Positions 11,523-22,480 of a stretch of 64,000 bases of DNA are shown piece after piece; the first letter of the stretch is position 1; each line of letters opens with the position of its first letter. The notes under the pieces were generated by a model. That model did not search any database. It worked only from the letters and a program-made list of their open reading frames with translations, and had not been told where the DNA came from. This DNA is from Paulownia fortunei (taxonomy: Eukaryota; Streptophyta; Magnoliopsida; Lamiales; Paulowniaceae), in the NCBI GenBank assembly GCA_019321725.1, contig CM033116.1:9876841-9940840 (forward strand), written 5' to 3'. The translations under genes and the position numbers were made by a program.

Positions 11523-11780
11523 GATGGCAATGGGGTGGTTTATTAAAATTTGAGATTCGCCCCGCCATATTTTTTAAGGACCCGGACCCGCCTAAACTCG
11601 TTAGATCTATTTTATAATTTAAAAAATATTAAAAATTATATTTTTTAAAAATTTTCTAAAAGTATATTTTTTCAAAAATAATAATACATAAATACATATA
11701 TATTACAATAAAAAGATAAACAAAAAAAATTAAATAGGGCAGGTTCGAGATGGGGCGGGTTTGAGTATAGAGTATGAATT
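11523..11780 (+). mobile_element. Partial hAT-like MITE
   Basis: It starts AGGGATGGCAATGGGG and is followed by CCCGGACCCGCC, CTCGTTAGATC, an AT-rich core, then GGGCAGGTTCGAGATGGGGC. The same order is seen in the complete copy at 35490-35883. The right terminal inverted repeat is missing or degraded here, so it is a truncated copy. Confidence 0.6.
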
Positions 11781-13554
11781 ATTAGTCAAAATATAAATAA
11801 TCCAATAACCCAATAATCATATGTTCATCCTAGTTACTTAACTCAACGATAAAATTAAAAAATTATTTTTCTTACTTTCATCCTCTCTTTGCCAAGTACT
11901 TCCTAGTTAAGAACCATGAAAAATACAGGAGATTCCTCTATTAATCTACATATGTGATAAATTCTTTATTAGTCACTCATTAATCTTCATATATAATTAA
12001 ATAGTACTTCCTTTGTGATTATCCATATAATCTGAAAACTAACTATGAACAAAATGTTACAATGGTGCCTCAAGTCTAACAAAAAAAATCATATTCTCAC
12101 AGTTAAAAACCGTCCCGTAGTTGCTCCCACATATTCATCCAAAATCGTTCGCCTTTATCACCTTGATTTGATTCTTCTTTCATGAATTGAATTGAAAATC
12201 AAATCAAACACAAAATTTGAATACAAATGTTGTGTTCTAAGTTAAAAAAAAGCCTAAGATTGAATTATCGAATCAAGTTCTACTACTAACACATGTTTGA
12301 TGTCATGTGGGCATTGAAACTGTGGATACGTTTAGAGATGTAACGCTTGAGATTGTAAGGCAAATCAATTCCACTCGAGGGGTTTGAAAATCAAACCGGT
12401 GATATGATCGTTGCAACAACTTGAATCATTCCATATATCATCTTCAATCAGATAAAAGTTTCTGAAACTCTTTTCACATCCGAGTTTAAAATGCATCATT
12501 CAATCAAATCGCATAGGTCCTAAAATATATTAATTTACATGTGATGTGTTTTATATAAAAAAAATTAAATTTCATTATGTTGCGTATTTCGATACGCACA
12601 ATCCAATATATATATATATATATGATAATGGGAAGGAGACTGAGTTAGAAAATTAATAATATATGAAGGTCTAGTAGTAGAGATCTGTTGACGAAGAGAT
12701 AGTGCGTGCTGATAGTGCTATGAAGAAATAACATGTTGCAGTTGAAGTGGTGGATTTTTTTAAAAGTTTTTATAGATGGCTTTTAGATGAAAATGCTTGA
12801 GGCAGAAACTTTTTAGGGTGGATCAATTTTTCGAAAAATTTATTTCTCTTATTGTGTTTTAAGTTTAACCATGACTTATTTTAATTTTATTTAACTAATC
12901 CAGTTGGAAAAGTGTTTACATTTTAAAAAAACTTGTAAAGAGTAGGACATGTGGCAAAATGAGATTAGTTAAATCAACAATCTCCATTTAACGTTAAAAA
13001 ATTCCACAATCCCACCTCGCGAAAACTTAGATACACTGTTGGATTGGATTGGAGTGATTGATGGTTTTCATCATGCATTTTACTTCAATCTAATGGTATT
13101 AGATGGATAAAAAATATTGAACATAAAATTCTTAAATGAATTGACAGAGGATTGGTGGTTTTCATCGCTCGTTATCCTTCAATTCAATTATATCGAATGA
13201 ATTCAATAATATCAAATGAATGAAGATTGCTGTAACTAGTCAACTATAGAATAAACCCCATTGTCTATCTGCCAACCCAAATCTTACACAATTCTGTTGT
13301 CAACATTCCATCATTACAATTCAAATCCTATAACACGTACACGCACGGATATGCACCATGTGTACAAAAGGTTGTTCGTATCAAAGAGAAATACACATTT
13401 TTCAAACGTTACAGCAAATCGAGAATATCAATTCACCCTTGACGCCATTTTACCCCATTTATTGTCGGGGTCCCATTATTTAAATCGAGAATCTCCATTT
13501 ACTAGTTCTTTGCCAGCACAAATAATTTTTCATTTTTCTCTTTGAAAACAAAAG
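11781..13554. other. Intergenic region upstream of the RABA2-like gene
   Basis: AT-rich sequence with a short TA microsatellite near 12605-12623. Two stretches (13030-13080 and 13150-13200) share TTGGATTGG/GGTTTTCATC-type words, suggesting an old duplication. Open frames here (13261-13545 and 13480-13677) have no recognisable domain. I see no gene. The last few hundred bases presumably include the RAB promoter. Confidence 0.55.
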
Positions 13555-13561
13555 TATAAAA
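13555..13561 (+). promoter_or_regulatory. Candidate TATA box of the RABA2-like gene
   Basis: TATAAAA lies about 190 bases upstream of the likely 5'-UTR intron and 455 bases upstream of the ATG. It precedes a pyrimidine-rich leader (13625-13680) typical of plant housekeeping transcripts. An alternative is CTATATTAAT at 13699-13708, which would give a very short first exon. Confidence 0.4.
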
Positions 13562-13748
13562 TTTAGAAAGACATCATGGTGCAGTAGTCCCCCTTTACCC
13601 ACTCCCATTGGCCATTTCAAACTTTGTAGCAAATATATTTCCTTTGTTTCCTCCGTTTTCTTTCTTCTCTTTTCCATCCGTTTACACCATTTGTTTTGCT
13701 ATATTAATTTATGCTCACCTATTCTTCAGTCAAGATCTCTCCTTTACG

Positions 13749-13956
13749 GTGAGACACGCATAACTCATTTAATCTTTAATTTTATTCTTTTTGGGTTTTC
13801 TGTAATGTATTTGTATTTTGTCTGTATGATATTTTTGTCATTTCTTTTTGTGGGTTTTGTTTATCTTGTGATCTGAGTTGTTAGATCTGGATGTTTTCGA
13901 TCTGTTTTTTTTTTTGGTCTAATGTCTAATGTTTCTGTGCGGTTTTGTGGGTGCAG
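13749..13956 (+). other. Probable 5'-UTR intron of the RABA2-like gene
   Basis: GTGAGACACG at 13749 fits a donor. A T-rich stretch (13902-13915) leads to GTGGGTGCAG, an acceptor ending at 13956, 59 bases before the ATG. The interval is T-rich like a plant intron. This is inferred from splice signals only. Confidence 0.5.
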
Positions 13957-14015
13957 GTGCGTGAGGGAGTAGAAACAGCAAAAAAAATTTATTAATAAAA
14001 GGAAACAAAAAAGTG

Positions 14016-15596
14016 ATGGCGAGTAGAGTGGATCACGAATATGATTACCTATTCAAGATCGTGTTGATTGGTGATTCAGGAGTTGGAAAATCCAACATTC
14101 TTTCCCGTTTTACCAGAAACGAGTTCTGTTTGGAGTCTAAATCCACCATCGGAGTTGAATTTGCCACCAGAACTCTTCAGGTGAGTAATCGATATGATCT
14201 AGTTTGGTTTTCTGTCAAATATGCTAACTATTGGTTGTACAATTTCACGACGCACGAGGCAATCTATTGCCGTGTATTCAGATGTGTGTATTAACCTGGG
14301 CAGTGATTATATGTGTTTTTGGAGAACTTTTGTACAAGAGGGGGTTGGATTTGGATGCTTTATTCACGCACTTTAGGTGGTTTGCATCTTTCAGATATGA
14401 TGTGTTCATAGAACATTATTTTGAATGTCAGACATATATTAAAGTTCTATTTTAGAAAAAAACGAACTAATAAGCTAGTACTTGTAAATTGAATGGGTGA
14501 TCATGAGTATGATTTAGCACTCTGGTTAAAGAAGAGTATATTTGGTGTTTGTGTAGTTTCTCTTTTGTGCTAATTGAAAATGTTAGCTCATTTAAGTTTA
14601 GAGCATTGATTTGTGCTTCTGACTAGAATTATTAGGTTTTGGATATAATTTTCGTATGTGTAGTTTCAGCTGAATGATGTTGCTTTGTTGCATATTTAAG
14701 TGCTTGTCATGGACATATGACAGCTTTCCTTTTATTCCTCGTTCTAATGCCATAGTCTGAGTTGGTTGCATTTAAATTCTCTTCTATGTTGCTTAGCATA
14801 TCTTAACATTCTCCTTTTACAAATGTCTTCTAGATCAAATGTGTATGCCTAAAGGATTCTCTGATCCAAACAAGTTTTTTGGATGTACAGATTATATAAT
14901 AGGATGTGGATCTTCAAATCTTCTTTCAGGAGTTTCTTGAGTACTCATGGCAGAAAAAATTGCCTATCTAGTTAGTTACCTGTTTATTTAAGCCTATTAT
15001 TTACTGCTTCATCAAGATACTTTTTCACTCATATTATTGTCTTGAGATAGCACTTTGTTAAACTGCTGGTTCTCTCGGGAATGCTGATGCATCTATGCCA
15101 TATGATACAGATAGAAGGAAAGACGGTCAAAGCCCAGATATGGGACACTGCAGGGCAGGAAAGGTATCGAGCTATTACAAGTGCCTATTATAGAGGAGCT
15201 GTTGGTGCACTCCTTGTTTATGACATAACGAAGAGGCAAACCTTTGACAATGTTCGGAGGTGGCTTCGGGAATTGAGAGACCATGCAGATTCTAACATTG
15301 TTATCATGATGACTGGAAACAAATCTGATCTCAACCATCTCAGAGCAGTTGCAGAGCAGGATGGTCAAACTTTGGCAGAGACGGAAGGACTCTCGTTCCT
15401 TGAGACATCAGCACTGGAGGCACATAACATTGAAAAGGCATTTCAGATTACTTTGACAGAAATATATCAAATCATTAGCAAGAAGGCTTTGACAGCACAG
15501 GAAGCTGCTGCAGCTACTACACTTCCGGGTCAGGGTACCACCATCAATGTGGGTGATTCATCTGGAAATATGAAGAGAGGCTGCTGTTCCACTTGA
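14016..15596 (+). CDS. RABA2: RABA2-like small GTPase (Rab11 family), two coding exons
   Basis: Exon 1 is 14016-14180, a phase-0 intron of 930 bases runs GTGAGT...ATACAG, and exon 2 is 15111-15596. Together they encode 216 residues, the normal RABA length. All G boxes are present: GDSGVGKS (P-loop, residues 19-26), the switch I Thr in [11 protein letters not shown] (43-53), WDTAGQE, NKSDL and ETSAL. The C-terminus KRGCCST carries the double Cys that is geranylgeranylated for membrane attachment. The wording ([36 protein letters not shown]) fits the RABA2 clade, whose members act at the trans-Golgi/early endosome and cell plate. The start was chosen because the preceding GTG is not a start and [14 protein letters not shown] matches the family. 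One oddity is [11 protein letters not shown] where relatives have AFQTIL. It is the only clearly intact host gene in the window. Confidence 0.96.
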
Positions 15597-15657
15597 GTTA
15601 AATTTCTAGGGATGAGACCAGAGTCGACAGCAGCTCAAACTTTTGTTCTATATCCTT

Positions 15658-15680
15658 TTATATATATATATATATATATT
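15658..15680 (+). repeat. TA microsatellite in the 3' UTR
   Basis: About eleven TA repeats lie 60 bases after the RABA2-like stop codon. Similar TA runs occur at 12605, 17028 and 17202. Confidence 0.9.
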
Positions 15681-15951
15681 TCTTCTAGTGCTAGAGAATC
15701 TTGTAGAATATGTTCTTACTTCAGTGCGACAGTTTAAAGGTGCTAGTGAAGGTCACATATAGTCTAGTGTTTTTAGAGTAAATGCTCTATCAGAATATGA
15801 ATTACTGTTAATTTTTGTGTTATTTAATTGACTGATACTTGTCATGTTGGATGAGAACCAACTAACAATGCAACTGGTGGGGACTTGGGACATAGGAGGT
15901 GAGGGATAGTAGTATGTTTGGTTTCTGTCTTCTGGTTTACCTTTTTGTACT

Positions 15952-15957
15952 AATAAA
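15952..15957 (+). terminator. Candidate poly(A) signal of the RABA2-like gene
   Basis: AATAAA lies 356 bases after the stop, preceded by T/G-rich sequence (TTTGGTTTCTGTCTTCTGG). Spacing fits a plant 3' UTR of about 380 bases. Confidence 0.55.
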
Positions 15958-16379
15958 ATGGAATGCTGATTCTTGTGCTTTTGTTTTTACATTATTGTAT
16001 CAGTGTCATATATAGATCAACATTTCATAAGTGATATGGTCTTCCAATAATATCAGAAGTTGGGAGCTCCTCTTTTCCTAAATGGATACTGGTTATTGAC
16101 ATCTAATTATTGTGCACCAGGTAATCAAATTACCATAAGACATTAAGTAAGCTTATCGGCAGGGATTGTTTTGCAATATATTATGCATAGTGGAGATAAA
16201 TTTGGTGAAATAAGTTTAACTTAACGTTGATCAACTATGCAGATATTTGTATCACTGCATGGACACTAAGATCAGCTTTTCAATATATAAATCATGCGAA
16301 TTCATCTAGTGCTTAATTTCCTTTTTTATGCTATGGGTAACAGTACTTTAAACCCCTGACCCTTTTGTCTTACCACTGT

Positions 16380-17240
16380 TAAAACCGGACTGGTCGATTT
16401 AATCATGAATCAGAAAGAATGGCGGTTCGGTATTCATTTAAAATCGAGTTATACTAGATCGGTTGTGAACTTCTGGAAACCAGACAAAAACCGATGAATC
16501 AGATGAACTGGCAATTCGTTTCACAAATTAATAAAAATGATGGGAGCTGCACAGGATTTTTTTTGTGAAATTTCAGAGGAAAATTGAGGAGAAATCTTGC
16601 TGGTTGCGTTCAAAGGGGGGCACTTGTGATGAAGGTGTCCAAAGGGGGGGTACTTGTGATGAAGGTGTCCGTGGTGCCCAAGTATGCCAAGCTTTGTGTG
16701 TTGCTGCCCATTCTACTGTCCCCAAATTGGCTTCTGCTTCTTCTTGTCAGACTACTAGAAACCAAAAAGTGCTTTTCTAATTGTGATACTCTCCCTCGGC
16801 TTCTGGTTTTTCTTGTGAGACCATTAGAAACCAGGAAGAGCTTTTCTTTCATCTTGTGAATTGTGATATATCATATGCTTATGGTATTTGTGATATACCA
16901 TATGCTTATGGTATGTTTTCATCTCATGAAGATAAGTGTGTTTCTTGGATGAGAGAAGATCTGGGAAAGTGGGGATCTCAAAATATTTATATAAATACAA
17001 ATATATATAGTAATACATATATATAAGTATTATATATATAAGTATCTATCTATATACATATATATAAGTAACTATATTTAAATTAAATAATTTGAGTTAA
17101 TTGGTTTTTTAAACCAATTAGTTATTCCATTGTCAATCTTATTATAAAAACATAATGTAAGATAATATTTTATGTTTTCTCTTTATCAATGGAAAATGGG
17201 CATATATATATATATATAAATCAGATTTTTAAAATATTAC
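16380..17240. repeat. Block of local tandem repeats and AT microsatellites
   Basis: A unit of about 30 bases containing CTTGTGATGAAGGTGTCC occurs twice (16606-16670). A second unit with AGAAACCA and GCTTTTCT occurs twice (16740-16850), and TGATATACCATATGCTTATG occurs twice (16863-16912). AT microsatellites follow (16985-17065 and 17202-17218). Open frames at 16565-16859 simply read through these repeats. AACCG-rich words at 16384-16520 suggest an old transposon remnant. No gene recognised. Confidence 0.6.
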
Positions 17241-17545
17241 AACCGATCATATCATTGACCAAATGACCTAATTAATTATTTGGTTTGATTTTCAATACGA
17301 ATTTAAAAACATTGTGTCTTACAAGAGAAACATGCTTCTCACACACTATATAATACAAAGCACATAGTTAATTTCTCGCTCAGACGCCTCTAAGCGAATA
17401 AACTCTGCAGCAAACAAGCTTTCAATTATCAGAATCTATGGCATTTAGACGAATGAAGAAAACATGAGAGCTATGTGTAAACCAGAAGTGTTTCGAAAGA
17501 AGCTAGAATTCTGGATATCTGGGTACTAGAAATTATGTCTGAGGC

Positions 17546-18648
17546 CTATGCGCAACTCATATTGAACCATTGCAAAATAAGCAATTCACATGTTTTAGAG
17601 TGCTTAAACTTCAACGAGGTATATTCGCATCGGGATATGACTGTCAACTCCTCCAACTTGGGAGAATAGTTTAAAGTATTTGAGTTAACCTACAAAACAA
17701 ACAAATTATTAGGGAAGTATTTTTTTGATTATATAAATATAATAAGAGCATTGAGGAGTGTCTCCATAAAACTCTTTTAAACGATCAAGTTAGTTTTGTG
17801 CCTTACAAAAATGCAAAAGATAGAGAACTAGAATCAAGAGAGCAATGCACAATGTACCTTACACCGTAAAAGAAAATAGGATACTTATAGTTGACAAGGG
17901 TAAAGATGAGTTATACTTACTATACTTCACACTAAAAGAGTGTGAAGTTATCGTTTGTGGGATCTACTACACTTATTTTTCCCAAGCCTAACAGGGCACT
18001 ATGGTAAATAACTTATTTTATTTTTTCAATTCATATTTATTAATTATTTTTTAGTTCCAAGTGGTATAAGAGGGTATAGAGGGTTGGGAGCGACTAGATT
18101 TTTTAAAAATTTGACAACCCTTTTTGAAGTTTTCAAGTACTGAACTTGTACTAAGTTTATAAACTTCAATCGCCTGATTTTTGTTTTAAAGAAATAACTT
18201 TGGTAGCCACTCAGCTATTTCGGTTTACCGGAGACTAAGAAACTTGCTAAGTATTTTGATGAGTTATGCACCGGAATAAAAGTTTTAGGTATAAGAAAGA
18301 TTTTCAGACTTCTGTTTTTTTGTGTAGCTCATTTAACTACAATTGAATATGAGACAATGAACTTGAAAAATACACTCCAGAATATAAAGTGCAAAAAAGT
18401 AAATGAACACAAACTATTTGGCTTACAAATGCCAAATGAAAGCGTATGTATACCTCAATTATTGGCCAAACGGGGCTTCCATTATTTTTTGTGGAAAAGG
18501 AAAAAGTTTCTAAAATAAGAGTTACCCTTGGAAGTCTGCAGGTGATGTAAGATGTTGCTTTTTTCTGAGACCACCTTCGAATATAAATTTTGCGGTGGAA
18601 AATTGGGGCAGAACATGATATTGTTACTGCAATAGCCATAGTATCCAT
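17546..18648 (-). CDS. Candidate two-exon gene, product not recognised
   Basis: On the minus strand, ATG at 18648 sits in AACAAAA-ATG-G, a good plant start context. Exon 1 (18648-18454) codes 65 residues and ends at a phase-0 donor GAG|GTATAC. After a 764-base intron an acceptor (GTTTGTTTTGTAG) opens an in-frame exon 2 (17689-17546) of 47 residues ending in TAG, giving a 112-residue product. The first 40 residues are rich in Ser, Thr, Arg and Lys and nearly free of acidic residues, like an organelle transit peptide; the centre reads RLPRVTLILETFSFSTKNNG. A TATAAAG lies about 100 bases upstream of the ATG. I do not recognise the family. It could be a real small gene, the 5' part of a larger one or a gene fragment. 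Codon-level support is limited. Confidence 0.4.
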
Positions 18649-18746
18649 TTTTGTTTTGGTTTAAAATTGTTTTCTACGTGGAAGTTGATTATTGGTTGTT
18701 AATTTATTCGGGTGTGCGTTCTATGATTGCGTTAAACTGCCAAAAG

Positions 18747-18753
18747 CTTTATA
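18747..18753 (-). promoter_or_regulatory. Candidate TATA box of the two-exon gene
   Basis: Minus-strand TATAAAG lies about 100 bases upstream of the ATG at 18648, leaving room for a leader of about 65-70 bases. The leader contains CCAATAATCAACTTCC. Only context supports it. Confidence 0.35.
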
Positions 18754-19000
18754 ATTGAATTATTTGCCTCAGACCTCGATTCCATTTAAAAAAATCCAGC
18801 GGATACGCCATTAACCAAAAATTGAGAATCAAGTATTTTCAATACAATTCTTAATGAGACGAATCCATTCACGAGGAAACCTAAGAAGACACATCACCTT
18901 ATACAAAAAATGGATCGACTTGATCATATGCTTTAATCATGTCTAGTTTAAGAATCCTTGGACTTGTTATTAATCGAGTGAGTTAGCTTGTAGATACTAA

Positions 19001-19306
19001 AATTTTATTGTGAAATATATATTGATATGTGTAATATAATTTTTACTTATTAATTTATATTTTATTTATTTTTGGAATTATTATTGAATTCCATGATTAA
19101 ATAAGACATTTTGATAGAAAAATTAAATATTATCATATATCAAATTATGATATTTTGGTAATAAGGATTGTATCTTGTAAATTATGGAAGTGAATATAAT
19201 ATTTTGATAATTCAAATCATATCTTATGATTAAGATAATAAATGTCCATCAAATTATGAAGAATCAATCAAAGTCTCTCGTGTTATCAAGAAAAAATGGC
19301 AAGAAC
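19001..19306 (+). repeat. LTR fragment of the family at 51366-52081
   Basis: This is about 80 percent alike by eye to the minus-strand sequence of 52081-51775 (shared words ATTGATATGTGTAATATAAT and GAAAAATTAAATATTA). It is cut on the right by the start of the Gy2 LTR at 19307, so Gy2 seems to have landed in it. The small frame at 19226-19414 spans the junction and is not a gene. Confidence 0.75.
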
Positions 19307-21098
19307 TGTCACAACCTCCCAATAATATGTATAAACTTTTTATTAACATTTGGTTTGTTTTCAAGTGTTTTTATTACTTTTTATACATGTAATTTGAAAT
19401 CTTGCAGGAAATGACAAAAAAGAGAAGACAATGGAAAGAAACAAAAAACTTGGTTGAAATGTTGAAGAATCCGAATTGTGGTGCTACTTATGGCAATTTT
19501 TGTATTTCAATCATAACTTTCAGCCCCAATTTTAATTTTCTATTAACTTGATTCTTGATCCAAGAAATCTAATTTGTTCGATTTCAATGAGAAATATCGA
19601 GTTCGATTTAACACTGAACTAGTTAGCATTGAACTAAAACTTCTTGGTATGACATATCTTGGTATTTTCATCATAACTCTCTCCATAGATATCATATTGA
19701 GTTAATTCAAGTGGATATGAAAAGCCAAGACACATATCTAAGATTCATTAGAAGACACCAAAAGCTAACTTAGAGTAGAAAGATCTTAAAAATGGCATTA
19801 AAAAAGAATGATCTGAGCACATGGCGCTAGAGGACAGATTGTTTGGCGTCACGGTGCCCAAAATCAGAGTCGTGGCGCCGGAGGACAGAATGTTTAGCAC
19901 CGTGGTGCCAAATTTAGAGTCGCGACCCCAGTTCACGAAAAAGTTAAAATTTGTTTTTTAAATCTGATTTTGGGACTTCTTTTTGGAGGACTTTAAAGAC
20001 AACTCAAATGACAACATTAGTGGGTTTTTTTGGCCTAAAAACATGGAGGAAAAGGAGAGAAAAAAAGGGGAAAAAGCAAAGAAAAAGGGAAAGAATTTTA
20101 GGTTTTTTTTGGAGAAAAGCCAAGAAAGGTGGAAGAATTTCAGTGTTTTTTTGTTGGAAGACTCTTCGGAAAAGAATCATTAGGAGAAGTTTAAAAGGAA
20201 AAGATTAACATCAATCAAAAGAGAGGAGGTTCTTGGAGACAAAAGCTATTCATTTTTCTGGAACAAAAACAAGGCATTTTTTGGGAGACAATAAGCCATT
20301 CTTAGAGACAAGGAGAGTTTCAACCATTCTTCCCAATTCACAAATTGGTGAACAATTTCTATGTTCTTTCTTATTTATTTATTGAAGTTATATTCATCCA
20401 TGATAAACTAAACTTTTCTTTCTAAAAGATGATGTAACCTTATTTAATCCTATGTTTTGAATTCCAAACAATATTAGTTCAAGTTATTCATCTTGTTTGT
20501 ATTATCTTATTTACTATTTCATCTTGATTATTTGGCCACTAATTAAGATTGTTTGATGTATGAGATTTGCCACTCAAGAGAGGAAAGATTATACATGATC
20601 ATAGGGATATCACAACCTAGAAATCATATAGTTGAGAAACTTATGAAACCTTTGAAGTTTGACGAAGAATTCTTTGAACTTTTGTAGAGTTTTATTCTTA
20701 AGTTTTTATAGATATATCAAAATTCATATTGGAACTCATAGTCAATTCGGCACTTGAGAGAGGGAATTGATGAGCTTAGAAATTCTTAACTTACATGTGT
20801 TGATGACTTGAATTGGTATATTTTGAAATGAAGAACATAGGTGATAATTAGGTGAATCATTTCTCTAAAATTTCTTGCTCATAAGGTATTTGTTATACTG
20901 CTTCTAAGAACTCCACTCTTGTCTTTGCATTTTTTATCATACTTTACTTTGTTTACCAATCATCACTCAATTTTCTAGATAAAATTAGGACTATTTGATG
21001 CAATTTTTTTTAGAATCCATGTAGATACAATACTCAAATTACCATTGTATTAAAACTTAACACCGTGCACTTGCAGTTTGCAAAATATTTTATGAACA
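19307..21098 (+). repeat. Gy2 5' LTR (about 1.79 kb)
   Basis: It begins TGTCACAACC and ends TATGAACA, six bases before the primer site. It aligns in reverse with Gy1's LTR (for example CAACCTAGAAATCATATAG and GAGTTTTATTCTTAAG). Two copies of a unit of about 51 bases with GGCGC...GAGGACAGA lie at 19823 and 19874. Small open frames at 19748-20208 are within the LTR and not genes. Confidence 0.85.
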
Positions 21099-21104
21099 AG
21101 TTTT

Positions 21105-21122
21105 TAGCGCCGTTGCTAGGGA
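21105..21122 (+). other. Gy2 primer-binding site
   Basis: TAGCGCCGTTGCTAGGGA differs by two G-to-A changes from the Gy3 site TGGCGCCGTTGCCGGGGA... in the paired positions, and stands six bases after the LTR end. Confidence 0.82.
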
Positions 21123-21366
21123 TTTTTTTTATCACAATTCCATTAATATTGTTATGACTTAGTCTTGATTTTAGTTTAAATTATTTTTATTTTCTTCCTA
21201 TATGTTGATGTTGTATTGTCTTGCATTGGATTATACATATTTGTATGTGTAAAGTTAGGAGTCTTGACTTAGGTTATTAGAACAACAAAGAGATTTGAGT
21301 TTTGATCCAGAAATTGAGCAAACTCTTCGAGCTATTAGAACAACAAAGAGATTTAACAATTAAGCC

Positions 21367-22480
21367 ATGGCGAATAATATCAATAATGCCAATGTGAATG
21401 CCAATCTTCCATTATAACAACCACCACCACAATTAGCTATTCAGGACTATTTTCAACCAACCATGAACCAAAACTACTCTGAACTAGCTCGACAATGAAT
21501 CAATGCCAACAATTTGAGCTTAAACTAGCTCTCATTAGCACGGTGCAACAGAATCAATTTGGAGAAAGTATGTTGGAGGATCCTAATGCACACACTTAGC
21601 CATATTTTTGGAGATTTATGACACCATCACAATGAATGGAGTGCCCGATGATGCTATTAGACTACGTTTGTTTCCATTATCACTATTGGATAAAGCTAGG
21701 CTATGGTTACAATCTTTTGCACCAAGTAGCATATCGAGTTGGAATGACTTGACACAAAAATTTCTTGCTAAGTACTTTCCACCTAGTAAGATACTTCAAC
21801 TTAAGAGTGAGATAGATCAATTCCACCAACAAGATTTTGAGCCATTATATGAAGATTGGGAGAGGTTTAAGGATCTTTTAAGAAGGTGTCCTCAACATGG
21901 TTATGAGGATTGGCAGTAGGTACTATACTTTTACAATGGTTTGAATGGGTAAACTTAAACCATAATAGATGCTGTTGTAGGTGGGACTTCAGTGTCTAAG
22001 ACTACAAACGAAGCTAATAATTTGCTTGAAAAGATGGCTACTAATAGCTATCAATGGCCTTTTAAGAGGTTTTCTATTAAAAAGGTTGTCGATGTTCTTG
22101 AGGTAGATTCATTTACACAATTAGCTGTACAAAGTTTTGCTATTTCTAACCAATTTGCAGCTTGGACTTCTGATGGAGCTTCTCAAGGAACCATGGCATC
22201 CACTAGTACTTCATTTATCAATAACCATAGTTTCAATTTTAGGGAAAATCAATTACCAACTCACTACCATCCAGGACATAAAAATCATGAGAAATTTTCC
22301 TATGCCAACAATCGAAATGTGTTTCAACCCTCACTGAATTACAACAATCCACCAAATCTCAATCCTCATGTAGGTGAAAAAAAGGCATCATTTACGAATT
22401 TGCTAAGCACTTTCATTGGTGAGACAAGAGCCCAATATAATAAGGATGAAGTGAAGATAGACAACATTGAGATTTAATTG
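21367..22480 (+). pseudogene. Gy2 gag (broken)
   Basis: ATG at 21367 opens an Asn-rich frame (MANNINNANVNANLPL) that meets TAA at codon 17, the same position as the TGA in Gy1. Further on the frame continues with DYFQPTMNQNYSELARQ and, in other frames, LFPLSLLDKARLWLQSF, FLAKYFPPSKILQLKSE and FEPLYEDWERFKDLLRRCPQ, the retrotransposon Gag domain (21608-21919). A variable tail to 22477 follows. Numerous stops and shifts are present. Confidence 0.87.

Noticed and set aside
14231..14455. Open frame following RABA2 exon 1
   Set aside because: It lies within the 930-base intron. The protein is continued properly by exon 2 at 15111.
15093..15368. Minus-strand open frame over RABA2 exon 2
   Set aside because: Antisense shadow of a strongly conserved coding exon.
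16565..16859. Open frames with CDEGV repeats
   Set aside because: The repeats are simple consequences of short tandem DNA duplications, all three frames are similarly open and there is no domain or splice support.
19951..20208. Basic open frame rich in Lys and Arg
   Set aside because: It lies within the Gy2 LTR in purine-rich sequence, upstream of the primer site, and is not a gene.
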